A DNA stretch of 64,000 nt from assembly GCF_900116015.1 (NCBI RefSeq), contig NZ_FOYH01000001.1, forward strand, positions 897,538-961,537. Direction: 5' to 3'. Below are positions 34,668 to 43,323 of the stretch, in pieces. The notes under the pieces were generated by a model that searched no databases, had not been told where the DNA came from, and was given only the letters and a program-made list of their open reading frames with translations. Every line of letters begins with the position of its first letter. Within the stretch, counting starts at the first letter, position 1. Source of the DNA: Enterobacter sp. kpr-6. GTDB taxonomy: Bacteria > Pseudomonadota > Gammaproteobacteria > Enterobacterales > Enterobacteriaceae. Position numbers and translations under genes: made by a program.

Positions 34668-35221
34668 TTCACCCATCAGAAGTTGGTAAGGCAGGGGAGC
34701 ACGTACGCCTGCGCACTCTGGAGAGCGTCTGGATTCAGGGCAAACTACGCATGTGGGGGCGTTGGTCTTATATCGGTGGCGGTTCTGGCGGCAACATGTT
34801 CAATCAACTGCTTGCATCCTCAAAAATCACCAAGACAGCCATCAATGATGCGCTGCGTCGCATGAAGAAATCCGGTATCAGTAAAACTGAGCTTGAAGCG
34901 TATCTACGTGAAATCCTCAACAGCAAAAATAAAAGTGGCCTAGCGTTCTGCACCGATGAAGAGGGCCTGATAGTGGACAGGACTATTGCATCAGTACTTA
35001 TGAATGATGAACACCGGGGCCTCTACGGTGTAATTGTTGACCGCTATAGACTGCGCAAGAGCAAGCTCCAGATGGCAAATGAGCTACATGCCAAACACCC
35101 TGACTGGACACTGATCACTTGCCGCCGCCGCATTGACACATGGTTAAGTCTGACAGAATCGATTCTGTACGCTCCAGTTTGCGATGCGTTCGGCACAAAT
35201 GGCGACAGATTCATGTTGTAG
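34664..35221 (+). CDS. Q-like antitermination protein (DUF1133 type)
   Basis: 185 residues. MWGRWSYIGGGSGGNMF and the C-terminal helix-turn-helix (SKLQMANELHAKHPDWTLIT; CRRRIDTWLSLTESILY) fit the antitermination proteins that follow rusA in many lambdoid phages. It should let RNA polymerase read through the terminator 73 bases downstream and on into the lysis and structural genes. Confidence 0.78.
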   Translation: MIHPSEVGKAGEHVRLRTLESVWIQGKLRMWGRWSYIGGGSGGNMFNQLLASSKITKTAINDALRRMKKSGISKTELEAYLREILNSKNKSGLAFCTDEEGLIVDRTIASVLMNDEHRGLYGVIVDRYRLRKSKLQMANELHAKHPDWTLITCRRRIDTWLSLTESILYAPVCDAFGTNGDRFML

Positions 35222-35293
35222 AGTGAGCAAAAAAGTGCTTAAATAGTGGTAGGCTCGGGACGTTAAAACGAACTGAGCAGTAACACAAAAAGA

Positions 35294-35318
35294 AACCCGC
35301 CATCGAGCGGGTTTTTTA
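35294..35318 (+). terminator. Strong terminator after the Q-like gene
   Basis: AACCCGC-CATCGA-GCGGGTT followed by TTTT. It lies where the late-promoter leader terminator acted on by Q is expected, and also forms the left boundary of the ATPase cargo gene. Confidence 0.85.
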
Positions 35319-35383
35319 CTTTCAGGAAGGCTATAAAGATAGATTAATGGTATAGTTTTCAAAACAAATTCTGGAGAATTAAA

Positions 35384-36775
35384 ATGCTCTGTGGCGGTCT
35401 CTCATTGCGAGACTTTATGCATAAACTGCATAAAGTTTTGCGGCCAACAGGTCCTGTGGTTTCAATGGAGCTGTTATTTGGTCGTGAAAAGCATGTAACT
35501 GATCTAGAGCTAGCTCTATATGCAACCGGTAGACATGCATTTATTTATGGTGACCGAGGCGTTGGCAAAACATCGTTAGCTCAAACGGTTGCATTCAAAC
35601 TTCAGGAAGAGAATGACCCGATATTGGTAGGTTGTGAAAAAGAATCTACATTCTCTAGTGTGATGAATGACATTATTTTGCGTGGCATCCCGCAAGATAA
35701 GAAAATAGATACGCAAGGTTGGTCTGTTGGTCTAAATGTTGCCGGTATAGGTGGTATCAGCGCAGGCAAAAATCAAAAAATTAATAATACTGAAATAAAT
35801 ATTGAATCTGTTTCAGCAGCTGTTCGTGCTTTACAGTTTTTAACAACAGCGCACTCGAAAGTTCCTTACATAGTAATCGATGAGTTTGACCAAATTGAGT
35901 CAGATTTAGAACGTCAAAAATTCGGCTCACTCATCAAACAATTAGGTGATCAGGCCTGTGAGGTCAAATTGATCTTCACTGGGATTGGTGATTCACTGGT
36001 AACTTTGATCGGTGGTCATAAATCTAGTGAGCGCCAGATTCATCAGGTTCATCTTGATAGCTTACCTTTGAATGGCCGCTTCCAAATTATTGACAATGCT
36101 TTTAACGAATTTGGTTTAATCGTTGAGGAGTCCGTTCGTTATAAAATAGCTGGTCTTAGTGATGGGTTTCCAAACTATATTCACCTGATTTGTGAGAAAA
36201 TTCTTTTAACCTGCCAAAGCTCAACTAAAGAATTTAATTCAATTGATTACTCTCTATTTATCAAGGGGTTAAATGATGCGATTGACTCTGTGTCTGAAAC
36301 GTTAAGGCAAAGCTATACCGATGCCACAGAAGGGCGGGATGAGTCTTATAAACACATAATTTGGGCAATGTCAGACATGGCAGATCTTACTCGCCATAAA
36401 ACTCACATCTCCGAATCCTACGTTAAAATCTGCAAGTCGCTCGATGTGGTTCCGCTAGACAAATCCACATTCGAACGGAAGTTTAGTGCGCTAAAAAAAC
36501 CCGCTTTTGGTTGTATCATAATCCCAGCATTAGGTAACCGTCCTGCTTGGTTTCGTTTTCGCGAGAACATGCTCCGTGGTTACATCCGTATGAGAGCAGA
36601 GCAGCACGGACTTGAATTAGATTTCCAAAATTATCGAGTTGCAGGAGAGCATTCAGCTCGGGCGATTGGTAAATATGCAGCTTATAAACCATTAACTAAC
36701 ATTGAAGGTCGTGTCGCTAAGTTGAGAGGCGATGATGATTGGCTCGATGATCTAAAAAAAGAATTACGAAAGTAA
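35384..36775 (+). CDS. AAA/STAND-like ATPase, cargo gene (candidate defence)
   Basis: 463 residues. Walker A GDRGVGKTS (56-64), Walker B YIVIDEFDQ (D166/E167), sensor 1 region LIFTGIGDS, and a sensor-2-like GLSDGFPNYIHLIC give an ORC/MNS-type ATPase core (about 30-300). A C-terminal helical and winged-helix-like part (about 320-463) follows. It is AT-richer than phage neighbours and lies between two terminators (35294, 36798), the mark of a cargo gene with its own expression. GGAGAATTAAA precedes the ATG. No partner gene is beside it; function unknown. Confidence 0.75.
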   Translation: MLCGGLSLRDFMHKLHKVLRPTGPVVSMELLFGREKHVTDLELALYATGRHAFIYGDRGVGKTSLAQTVAFKLQEENDPILVGCEKESTFSSVMNDIILRGIPQDKKIDTQGWSVGLNVAGIGGISAGKNQKINNTEINIESVSAAVRALQFLTTAHSKVPYIVIDEFDQIESDLERQKFGSLIKQLGDQACEVKLIFTGIGDSLVTLIGGHKSSERQIHQVHLDSLPLNGRFQIIDNAFNEFGLIVEESVRYKIAGLSDGFPNYIHLICEKILLTCQSSTKEFNSIDYSLFIKGLNDAIDSVSETLRQSYTDATEGRDESYKHIIWAMSDMADLTRHKTHISESYVKICKSLDVVPLDKSTFERKFSALKKPAFGCIIIPALGNRPAWFRFRENMLRGYIRMRAEQHGLELDFQNYRVAGEHSARAIGKYAAYKPLTNIEGRVAKLRGDDDWLDDLKKELRK

Positions 36776-36797
36776 CGTAATATTAATAGCTGAATCA

Positions 36798-36820
36798 GGC
36801 TGCCAAATGGCGGCCTTTTT
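36798..36820 (+). terminator. Terminator after the ATPase gene
   Basis: GGCTGCC-AAAT-GGCGGCC (one G-T pair) followed by TTTTT, 22 bases past the ATPase stop. Confidence 0.8.
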
Positions 36821-36869
36821 ATTGCCCTCGGATATGAGGGCGCATTATTGCCTTAATCAGGAGCTTAAT

Positions 36870-37243
36870 ATGTTAGAAGCTGGAACCTTTGTAAGTGAAG
36901 ATGGCAAGCACACCTTAGTCATCACTTCTGTAAACTTCCAGGAAGGTACCTTACCGGAACCTTTACTGCCACTGAAACCCCGCTGGGAGCATTTACCTAC
37001 CCGGAGAGTTCATTCACCGGGTCCTGGCTGTATACCGCTGAACGGGCCACCATCAACTACGGTATCGCTTGTTCCTATCGTAATGACCAGCAGGGCTATA
37101 CCTATGTTATGCGTGATTACTTGGTAGGCACATCTGGTGACACCCCATCGCAAATCACGCTGAGCGGCAGCCGTTCGTATACGACTAAGGCTGGTGGGCA
37201 GCAATTATTCTCGTTTGAGAATCTTACCTTTACCCGCCAGTAA
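36870..37243 (+). pseudogene. Frameshifted gene before the holin
   Basis: An ATG behind AGGAGCTTAAT opens MLEAGTFVSEDGKHTLVIT..., coherent to about 36950. From there the sensible reading moves to the next frame (TGTFTATETPLGAFTYPESS ... AGGQQLFSFENLTFTRQ), ending at TAA 37241-37243. One missing base near 36950-36953 would explain it. Joined, it is a secreted-looking beta-rich protein of about 124 residues, faintly avidin-like in pattern (speculative). It may be a real mutation or a sequencing error; no slippery heptamer is seen. Confidence 0.7.
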
Positions 37244-37263
37244 AGCCCGACCTGTCAGGAGCA

Positions 37264-37290
37264 AAGCCGCTATTTAATGGCGGCTTTTTT
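37264..37290 (+). terminator. Terminator before the lysis genes
   Basis: AAGCCGC-TATTTAATG-GCGGCTT followed by TTTTATTTTG. Read-through under Q control would be needed for lysis gene expression. Confidence 0.8.
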
Positions 37291-37349
37291 ATTTTGTTAT
37301 TTCTCAGACTCACAACACACAGCACCCCGACTAATCGGAGGTGAGAGAT

Positions 37350-37589
37350 ATGTCCCATATGAGCAAACTCGTAACCGGTGTCGCGCTCGGCACTTCCGGC
37401 GGCACAATCCTGAACGGTGTTCTGACAAAACTAAGTCCCGATGAGTGGAGTGCCGTCGGCGTGCTGGCTGGTATCGCGGGCATCATTATTACCGGGCTCA
37501 TTAACTGGTACTTCAAACGCAAGGTCGCCAACGCGCAGGTAAAGGCGCTGGAGAAATACGGCCCGTCGGTAAAAGTGGGAGATGAATGA
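37350..37589 (+). CDS. Pinholin-type holin (phage 21 S family)
   Basis: 79 residues from the ATG at 37350 (GGAGGT, 7-base spacing). Two membrane segments (LVTGVALGTSGGTILNGVL and WSAVGVLAGIAGIIITGLIN) with the TGVALGTSGG and SPDEWSAVGVL signatures of the phage 21 S family. It begins MSHMSKL: a second ATG three codons in, the same spacing as the S71/S68 dual start of S21. It should form small pores that depolarise the membrane and release the SAR endolysin encoded next. Confidence 0.88.
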   Translation: MSHMSKLVTGVALGTSGGTILNGVLTKLSPDEWSAVGVLAGIAGIIITGLINWYFKRKVANAQVKALEKYGPSVKVGDE

Positions 37590-37590
37590 T

Positions 37591-38094
37591 ATGCCGATGA
37601 CCATCAGCCTGCGTAAAAAACTCATCGCCGCCGCTGGTGGTGGTGCAATGCTGATCGCCTCGCTGTTTCTCGGCGGTCAGGATGGCGTCGAGGGGCGAAA
37701 GTACGAAGCCTACAAAGATGTGGCCGGAGTGTGGACCGTCTGCGATGGTCATACAGGCCGGGATATTGTGAAGAGTAAGACCTATACCGATCGCGAGTGC
37801 GATCAGTTGCTGTGGAAAGACCTCCAGCCAGCCAAGCGCACGGTTGACAGCCTGGTTAAAGTGCCGCTGGGGGAATACCAGCGTGCGGCGCTCTACAGCT
37901 TCGTGTTTAACGTCGGGTCTGACGCTTTCTCGAAATCCACACTGCTGCGCAAGCTGAACAAAGGCGATCATGACGGAGCCTGCGAAGAAATGCGCCGCTG
38001 GGTTTACGCGGGAGGCATGAAGTGGAAGGGCCTGCAGAACCGGCGAGAGATGGAGCGTAGCTTGTGCCTGGCGGAGAGTAAGAATGAAATTTGA
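37591..38094 (+). CDS. SAR endolysin (lysozyme, phage 21 R type)
   Basis: 167 residues from the ATG at 37591. The N-terminal weakly hydrophobic segment (LIAAAGGGAMLIASLFLGG) is a signal-anchor-release domain. The GH24 catalytic triad E-x8-D-x5-T is in VEGRKYEAYKDVAGVWTVC. It is exported by Sec, held inactive in the membrane and freed when the pinholin collapses the potential. The start overlaps the holin stop region. Confidence 0.93.
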   Translation: MPMTISLRKKLIAAAGGGAMLIASLFLGGQDGVEGRKYEAYKDVAGVWTVCDGHTGRDIVKSKTYTDRECDQLLWKDLQPAKRTVDSLVKVPLGEYQRAALYSFVFNVGSDAFSKSTLLRKLNKGDHDGACEEMRRWVYAGGMKWKGLQNRREMERSLCLAESKNEI

Positions 38095-38539
38095 CTGGAA
38101 GCTGGTTCTGCTGCTGGTCGTGATGGCCACCCCCGGTGCACTGGCATTCTGGTACCACGGGAAAGCTGCTGATGAACAGCATCGCGCCGATACCGCCGAG
38201 CACAACCTCAATCTTGCGAACGACACCATCAACGACATGCAGGCGCGCCAGCGTGATGTGGCTGCGCTTGATGCCAAATATACCGGAGAAATTGCACATG
38301 AGAAGGCTGAAAATGAAAAGCTTCGTGCTGATGTTGTTGCTGGTAAACGTCGGTTGCAGCTCAAAGCCACCTGCCCAGAGAGGGGAGCGCGCGAATCCTC
38401 CAGCATGGATGATGGCGCAGGCCCCCAACTTACAGCAGATGCTGAACTCAATTATTGGCGTCTCAGAGACGGGATCTCCACCCTCACCAAACAATTGACC
38501 GGATTACAACAATATGTTCGAGAACAATGTCCGGGATAA
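38084..38539 (+). CDS. Rz: Rz-type inner-membrane spanin
   Basis: 151 residues with an N-terminal signal anchor (LVLLLVVMATPGALAFWY) followed by a long coiled-coil periplasmic part (RADTAEHNLNLANDTINDMQ; EIAHEKAENEKLRADVV). It pairs with Rz1 to fuse inner and outer membranes in the last lysis step. It overlaps the endolysin gene by 11 bases. Confidence 0.9.
   Translation: MKFDWKLVLLLVVMATPGALAFWYHGKAADEQHRADTAEHNLNLANDTINDMQARQRDVAALDAKYTGEIAHEKAENEKLRADVVAGKRRLQLKATCPERGARESSSMDDGAGPQLTADAELNYWRLRDGISTLTKQLTGLQQYVREQCPG
38313..38498 (+). CDS. Rz1: Rz1 outer-membrane lipoprotein spanin (nested in Rz)
   Basis: 61 residues in the +1 frame wholly inside Rz, behind AGAAGGCTGAAA. Lipoprotein signal MKSFVLMLLLVNVGC with the lipobox cysteine at 15, then a short proline-containing mature part, as in lambda Rz1. 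Confidence 0.88.
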   Translation: MKSFVLMLLLVNVGCSSKPPAQRGERANPPAWMMAQAPNLQQMLNSIIGVSETGSPPSPNN

Positions 38540-38644
38540 AAATTCTCAGAAATGAGGGTAGATCAAAGTTGATCGCGAGTTTTTTTCATCAAAGTGAACT
38601 TCAACGTTTAGTCATGGTGCCTGTATCCTTGGCATGGCAAAGAG

Positions 38645-39016
38645 TTATAAAAATAACTTTCTAAATTCGACTATCGTGCTCCAAATCCCACCAAGGATAG
38701 TGACATGTTCTGCAGCGGAAGCTATAAAACTATCATATTTTTGAGCTGCGCTTTTCTTATCAGAAGTGCGTATTACTTCATTAAATTTATCAGTAAGCTC
38801 TTGCTTGACCTCAGGCGTAGCTTTTGATGCTTCGATCCCACATAGAATAGAGCTGATGGTACCCATGGACTCATGGGAAACATAGGTGGCATTGCTCAAA
38901 TGAAGACTTCCAATATTCTTTATGCCAAACCCAACGTCGCCTCCTAGGGCTAAACAATTTTCGATGTGCGCATCTGCGACACCATCAATGTAGAACGCAT
39001 GGTTTTTGCCGTCCAT
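38645..39016 (-). CDS. Leftward cargo gene between lysis and packaging (123 aa)
   Basis: Start at the ATG 39016 (AGGA, 7-8 base spacing). The N-terminus is turn-rich (NCLALGGDVGFGIKNIGSLH). The C-terminal part is amphipathic helix (PEVKQELTDKFNEVIRTSDK) with a final hydrophobic segment (EHVTILGGIWSTIVEF). It is the only leftward gene in the late region and is AT-rich, so it is probably expressed from the dormant prophage. No family recognised; superinfection or lysogenic conversion is a guess. Confidence 0.6.
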   Translation of the reverse strand: MDGKNHAFYIDGVADAHIENCLALGGDVGFGIKNIGSLHLSNATYVSHESMGTISSILCGIEASKATPEVKQELTDKFNEVIRTSDKKSAAQKYDSFIASAAEHVTILGGIWSTIVEFRKLFL

Positions 39017-39321
39017 AATCATTTCCTGTTCACATTAGTTAGAAAGCTGCTGAGGAATATTTTCTATCGAATACTCATGTTCTTGCTGGTGATGTTGCGG
39101 AAATCCTATGAAATATAACACAATGCTCTTTTAAAAAACTCGACAAGCATTTGGATTATATCAATCAGATGTATACCCGTTATAGGGTGACTGTCACAGA
39201 TCTGTATCGTTAGCGTACAAAACCATCTTCCTTGAATTCAGTATGTTGCAAGCTGAACCTGTTGCTACCTTCTTGAAAGGTTGTTTTCCGAATACTTGTA
39301 AAACATTAAATAGGATTACCA
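39017..39321. other. Intergenic region before the packaging genes
   Basis: About 300 AT-rich bases with no credible gene. It presumably holds the promoter of the leftward cargo gene. A cos site is expected in this area but I cannot identify one. Confidence 0.4.
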
Positions 39322-39969
39322 ATGCCAAAACCGGACCGGGGCGTGCTTCAGCAACGGCCACTCCCGCCGCCAATGTTCATAGATAACCCAGACTTCAAAC
39401 CATACATCCGCATCATGCCTGCCGAAGGCGTTAACGAATGGCTGCATGCCGAATTCTTGAGCGAAGACGGCAACCTGCACAACCCTGACCATGCGCACCT
39501 GCTGGAAGCTGACCTGTGCTTTCTCTGGGCGTCGAATGTGTTCGAGAAAAAGGGGCGAGCCGTACTCGGTCAGGCGGAAGAGGTAATGATGCGTGCCGGC
39601 GGATGGCAAAAGGCCCGGATGGAACAACAGATGTATGAATGGTTCGGGCGCATTCCTGATTTCATTATCACCCTGGCGGCAGATTACTGTGCTCAGTGTT
39701 CGGATCTGGAGTTCTGCGCGCTGGTGGAGCATGAGCTGTACCACATAGCCCAAGAGACTGATGAGTTCGGCGCACCGAAGTTCACGCGGGAAGGGCAGCC
39801 GAAGCTGAAACTGCGCGGCCACGACGTGGAAGAGTTTGTCGGTGTTGTCCGGCGTTACGGTGCCAGCCGCGATGTGCAGCAGTTGGTGGACGCGGCGAAC
39901 AGGCCTGCGGAGGTTGCCCATCTGGATATTGCCAGGGCATGCGGAACGTGCCTGCTTAAGCTGGCTTAA
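39322..39969 (+). CDS. Phage metallopeptidase-domain protein
   Basis: 215 residues. A zinc metallopeptidase motif HELYH sits in CALVEHELYHIAQETDEFG (about residue 135), preceded by DFIITLAADYCAQ. It matches the putative phage metallopeptidase family found just before the small terminase in many enterobacterial phages. Substrate unknown. A further CxxC (ACGTC) lies at the C-terminus. Confidence 0.8.
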   Translation: MPKPDRGVLQQRPLPPPMFIDNPDFKPYIRIMPAEGVNEWLHAEFLSEDGNLHNPDHAHLLEADLCFLWASNVFEKKGRAVLGQAEEVMMRAGGWQKARMEQQMYEWFGRIPDFIITLAADYCAQCSDLEFCALVEHELYHIAQETDEFGAPKFTREGQPKLKLRGHDVEEFVGVVRRYGASRDVQQLVDAANRPAEVAHLDIARACGTCLLKLA

Positions 39970-40000
39970 ATTTTGACTGATTATGACAGGCAGGTAACCA

Positions 40001-40480
40001 ATGGCGGCATTAAAAGGAGAGGTCAAAGCCTTTATCGTCCAGTCGTTAGCCTGCTTTGATACTCCCTCTCAGGTAGTCGAGGCCGTCAAGAAAGAGTTCG
40101 GATTCACGATCACCCGCCAGCAGGTGGAGTCACACGACCCGACGAAAGCGAACGGGAAAGGCCTGGCGCAAAAGTGGGTGGACATGTTCAACGCTACCCG
40201 TGAGCGCTTCCAGAACGAAATCTCTGATATCCCGATCGCCAACAAAGCCTACCGCCTGCGCGCGCTGGATCGTATGGCTACCAAAACAGAGGGCATGAAG
40301 AACTTCGCTCTGGCCTCCCAGCTTATTGAGCAGGCCGCCAAAGAAGTGGGCGACGCCTACACCAACAAGCACAAGTTCGAACATTCAGGGCCGAACGGTG
40401 GAGCCATCGAAACAGTCACCATGAACAAAGACGATTACAAAGCTGCGCGGCGGGAGATGCTGGAGGATGACGACTGCTGA
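40001..40480 (+). CDS. Small terminase subunit (DUF2280)
   Basis: 159 residues. N-terminal helix-turn-helix (CFDTPSQVVEAVKKEFGFTI; ITRQQVESHDPTKANG), central helices for oligomerisation and an acidic C-terminus. It fits the DUF2280 proteins that act as TerS, recognising phage DNA for packaging. It overlaps terL by 14 bases. Confidence 0.85.
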   Translation: MAALKGEVKAFIVQSLACFDTPSQVVEAVKKEFGFTITRQQVESHDPTKANGKGLAQKWVDMFNATRERFQNEISDIPIANKAYRLRALDRMATKTEGMKNFALASQLIEQAAKEVGDAYTNKHKFEHSGPNGGAIETVTMNKDDYKAARREMLEDDDC

Positions 40481-41951
40481 GCAAAAGCTTTTCGCCCGCC
40501 GCGTGGAATGCGTGGAGGACGGCCTGTATTACGCGCGATACTTCTTCAAGCAGCGTACTGGCGGCAAGATGATCGTCGCGCCGCATCACCGGGTGATCCA
40601 GAAGACACTGGACAGGGTGATAGATGGCGAAATTCAGCGTCTGATTATTAACGTCCCGCCTGGTTACACCAAAACCGAGCTGGCCACCATCAACATGATG
40701 GGGCGGGGGCTGGCGCTTAACCAGCGTGCCCGCTTCATGCACCTGTCTTACTCCCACCAGTTGGCACTGCTCAACTCCTCCACCGCACGCGGCATGATCA
40801 AATCGCAGGCCTATCAGGCAATGTGGCCCATGTCGCTGCGCGATGATGCTGACAGTAAGGCGATGTGGTGGAATGAGTTCGGCGGTGGGGTGTACGCCAG
40901 TTCTGCAGCCGGGCAGGTTACAGGCTTTCGTGCCGGGCACATGGAGCCAGGCTGGCAGGGCGCGCTGATCATCGATGACCCGGTTAAACCCGATGATGCC
41001 TATAGTGAGATAGTGCGCGACGGCGTTAACAATCGCTTTAACGAAACCATCAAGTCACGTCTGGCGATCGAAACGACGCCGATGATAGTGATTATGCAGC
41101 GCATCCACTATCAAGACCTGAGCGGCTACCTGCTTCGCGGCGGTTCCGGCGAAAAGTGGCATCACCTTAATCTGCCAGTGCTGATCAACAACAGCCAGGC
41201 CTACTCGGCACAGTACCCGGAGAACAGCCACGCCATCCCGGTTGACCACGGATTGCCCGATGGCTGGCTATGGCCATTTAAGCACAACGAGACCCACCGC
41301 GTTTCCCTGTTCTCGCACCGGCGCACCGCTGAGGCGCAGTACATGCAGAAGCCACGGCGTTTCAACGCCGAGGGTGCGCTGTGGAATGAGGCGATGATCA
41401 GCTCCGCCCGCGACCTGCAGATCCGTTTCGATAAGGTTCGCTCGGTAGTGGCCATCGACCCGCAGGCAACCAACAGCGATGAAAGTGATGAATCCGGCAT
41501 CGTTGCCGCCAGTGCGTATGGTGCTGGTGATAAAAAGCAGTTCTCTGTCGATGGAGACTACAGCGGCAAGTATTCACCAGCTGGCTGGGCAAAAAAGGCC
41601 ATGTGGGCTTACGAAGAACACGAAGCCGACGCGATCGTTATCGAAACGAACCAGGGAGGCGATATGGCTGAGGAAACGCTTCGTAACGCCGGGTACAAAG
41701 GTCGCATCATTCGCGTGCATGCCAGCAAAGGGAAATATGCCCGCGCCGAACCGATATCTGCGCTCTATGAGCAGGGCCGCGTTGCGCACAACGGCAATCT
41801 CTATGTACTGGAGAATCAGCTAATGGAGTACGTGCCGGCCACTGCCAAAAAGTCGCCTGACCGTCTCGACGCGGCGGTGTACGCACTTACAGAGCTCGGC
41901 GGCGCACAGCCGATGGGCATGATGATACCTAAACGCCTGAGAGGGCATTAA
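40467..41951 (+). CDS. Large terminase subunit
   Basis: 494 residues. ATPase motor with a Walker-A-like INVPPGYTKTE (about 61-71) and Walker B ALIIDDPVKPDDA. The C-terminal RNase-H-like nuclease begins VVAIDPQATNSDESDESG with its metal-binding aspartate and continues through IVIETNQGGD to SPDRLDAAVYALTEL. It cuts concatemeric DNA and pumps it into the prohead. Confidence 0.95.
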   Translation: MTTAEQKLFARRVECVEDGLYYARYFFKQRTGGKMIVAPHHRVIQKTLDRVIDGEIQRLIINVPPGYTKTELATINMMGRGLALNQRARFMHLSYSHQLALLNSSTARGMIKSQAYQAMWPMSLRDDADSKAMWWNEFGGGVYASSAAGQVTGFRAGHMEPGWQGALIIDDPVKPDDAYSEIVRDGVNNRFNETIKSRLAIETTPMIVIMQRIHYQDLSGYLLRGGSGEKWHHLNLPVLINNSQAYSAQYPENSHAIPVDHGLPDGWLWPFKHNETHRVSLFSHRRTAEAQYMQKPRRFNAEGALWNEAMISSARDLQIRFDKVRSVVAIDPQATNSDESDESGIVAASAYGAGDKKQFSVDGDYSGKYSPAGWAKKAMWAYEEHEADAIVIETNQGGDMAEETLRNAGYKGRIIRVHASKGKYARAEPISALYEQGRVAHNGNLYVLENQLMEYVPATAKKSPDRLDAAVYALTELGGAQPMGMMIPKRLRGH

Positions 41952-41973
41952 CACGCAATAACGGACCCCCGGC

Positions 41974-43323
41974 ATGAACAATAACCTTCAACTCGCCGTT
42001 AACCATGCGTTGGCTGATGCCAGGTTTGCGCGCGCCCGTATGCTGGCGGCTAACCCTACGATGGGGCTGGATGCCAAACGCAATTCGGCATGGTGCGAAT
42101 ACGGATTCAAAGAGGATTTGACCTTTGATGACCTCTACAGGCTGTACCGCCGTGGCGGTATCGCTCACGGCGCGGTGCGTAAAATTACCGGCACATGCTG
42201 GCTCAGTAACCCGGAGATTATCGAGGGTGAAAAGGCGGACGAAACCCGCAATGTGACTGACTGGGAGCGCAGGGCAAAAGGCATTTTTACCCATCGCTTC
42301 TGGCGTGCATTTGCTGAGGCAGATCTGCGGCGGCTGGTGGGCCGCTACTCTGGCATCCTACTGCACATACGCGACGGTAAAGACTGGAACCTGCCCGTCA
42401 CCAGAGGTAAGGGGCTGGAAAAGATTACGGTGGCATGGGCGGGAGCACTTGTGCCCGTGGAATGGGATACTGGCCTGAACTCGCGCACCTACGGGCAGCC
42501 GAAGATGTGGCAGTACATGGAGAGGCTACCGAACGGCAGTACCCGGCGCGTGGATGTGCACCCTGACCGCGTGTTCATTCTGGGTGATTACTCCACCGAT
42601 GCTATCGGCTTTCTGGAGCCTGCCTATAACCCCTTCGTCAGCCTGGAGAAGGTGGAGGGCGGCTCCGGCGAATCGTTCCTGAAGAACGCCGCACGCCAGC
42701 TGAATATCAACTTCGACAGAGAAATTGAGTTCAGCAACCTCGCATCCATGTACGGCGTTAGCGTCGAAGAGCTGCAGGAGAAGTTTAACGAGGCCGCCGT
42801 TGAGGTTAACCGCGGCAACGATGCGCTGCTGACTACCCAGGGCGCAACGGTGACGCCGCTGGTGTCCGCTGTCGCTGACCCCGGGCCAACCTATAACGTA
42901 AACCTACAGACGGCCGCCGCCGCGCTGGATATCCCGACCAAGATCCTCGTCGGTATGCAGACGGGTGAGCGGGCCAGCACCGAGGACCAGCGCTATTTTA
43001 ATGCGCGCTGCCAGTCCCGGCGCGGCGATCTGTCGTTCGACATCGAAGACCTGTGCGACAAGCTGGTGGCGCTTGGCATTCTCGACGCGGTGCCGCAGAA
43101 AACAGTTATCTGGGATGACCTGAACGCAAGCTCAGGCGCTGAGAAACTGGCTTCCGCCAAACTGATGGCCGACATCAATAGCGCTTCCATTGCCACTGGC
43201 GAGCAGCCATTTACCGGCGAGGAAATCCGTGTGGCCGCCGGGTACGAAGGCTCACCTGAACCGCTGGAGGAGGACGATGAAGAAGAGGAAAACGAAACCT
43301 CCGATTCTGCCGGGAAATCTTAA
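41974..43323 (+). CDS. Portal protein (DUF1073 type)
   Basis: 449 residues. FDDLYRLYRRGGIAHGAVRK near the N-terminus, RVDVHPDRVFILGDYS, the central helical KFNEAAVEVNRGNDALLTTQ, and TKILVGMQTGERASTEDQRY fit the phage portal family annotated DUF1073. It forms the dodecameric DNA gate at one capsid vertex. The C-terminus is very acidic, where it overlaps the next gene by 47 bases. Confidence 0.88.
   Translation: MNNNLQLAVNHALADARFARARMLAANPTMGLDAKRNSAWCEYGFKEDLTFDDLYRLYRRGGIAHGAVRKITGTCWLSNPEIIEGEKADETRNVTDWERRAKGIFTHRFWRAFAEADLRRLVGRYSGILLHIRDGKDWNLPVTRGKGLEKITVAWAGALVPVEWDTGLNSRTYGQPKMWQYMERLPNGSTRRVDVHPDRVFILGDYSTDAIGFLEPAYNPFVSLEKVEGGSGESFLKNAARQLNINFDREIEFSNLASMYGVSVEELQEKFNEAAVEVNRGNDALLTTQGATVTPLVSAVADPGPTYNVNLQTAAAALDIPTKILVGMQTGERASTEDQRYFNARCQSRRGDLSFDIEDLCDKLVALGILDAVPQKTVIWDDLNASSGAEKLASAKLMADINSASIATGEQPFTGEEIRVAAGYEGSPEPLEEDDEEEENETSDSAGKS

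Noticed and set aside
36942..36960. Programmed -1 ribosomal frameshift in the gene before the holin
   Set aside because: No X-XXY-YYZ slippery site or downstream pseudoknot is apparent, so a simple base loss is more likely.
41974..43323. Reading the portal as an anti-CBASS (Acb1-like) protein because of database naming
   Set aside because: Size, position after terL and DUF1073-type motifs fit a portal; the anti-CBASS catalytic histidine motifs are not evident.
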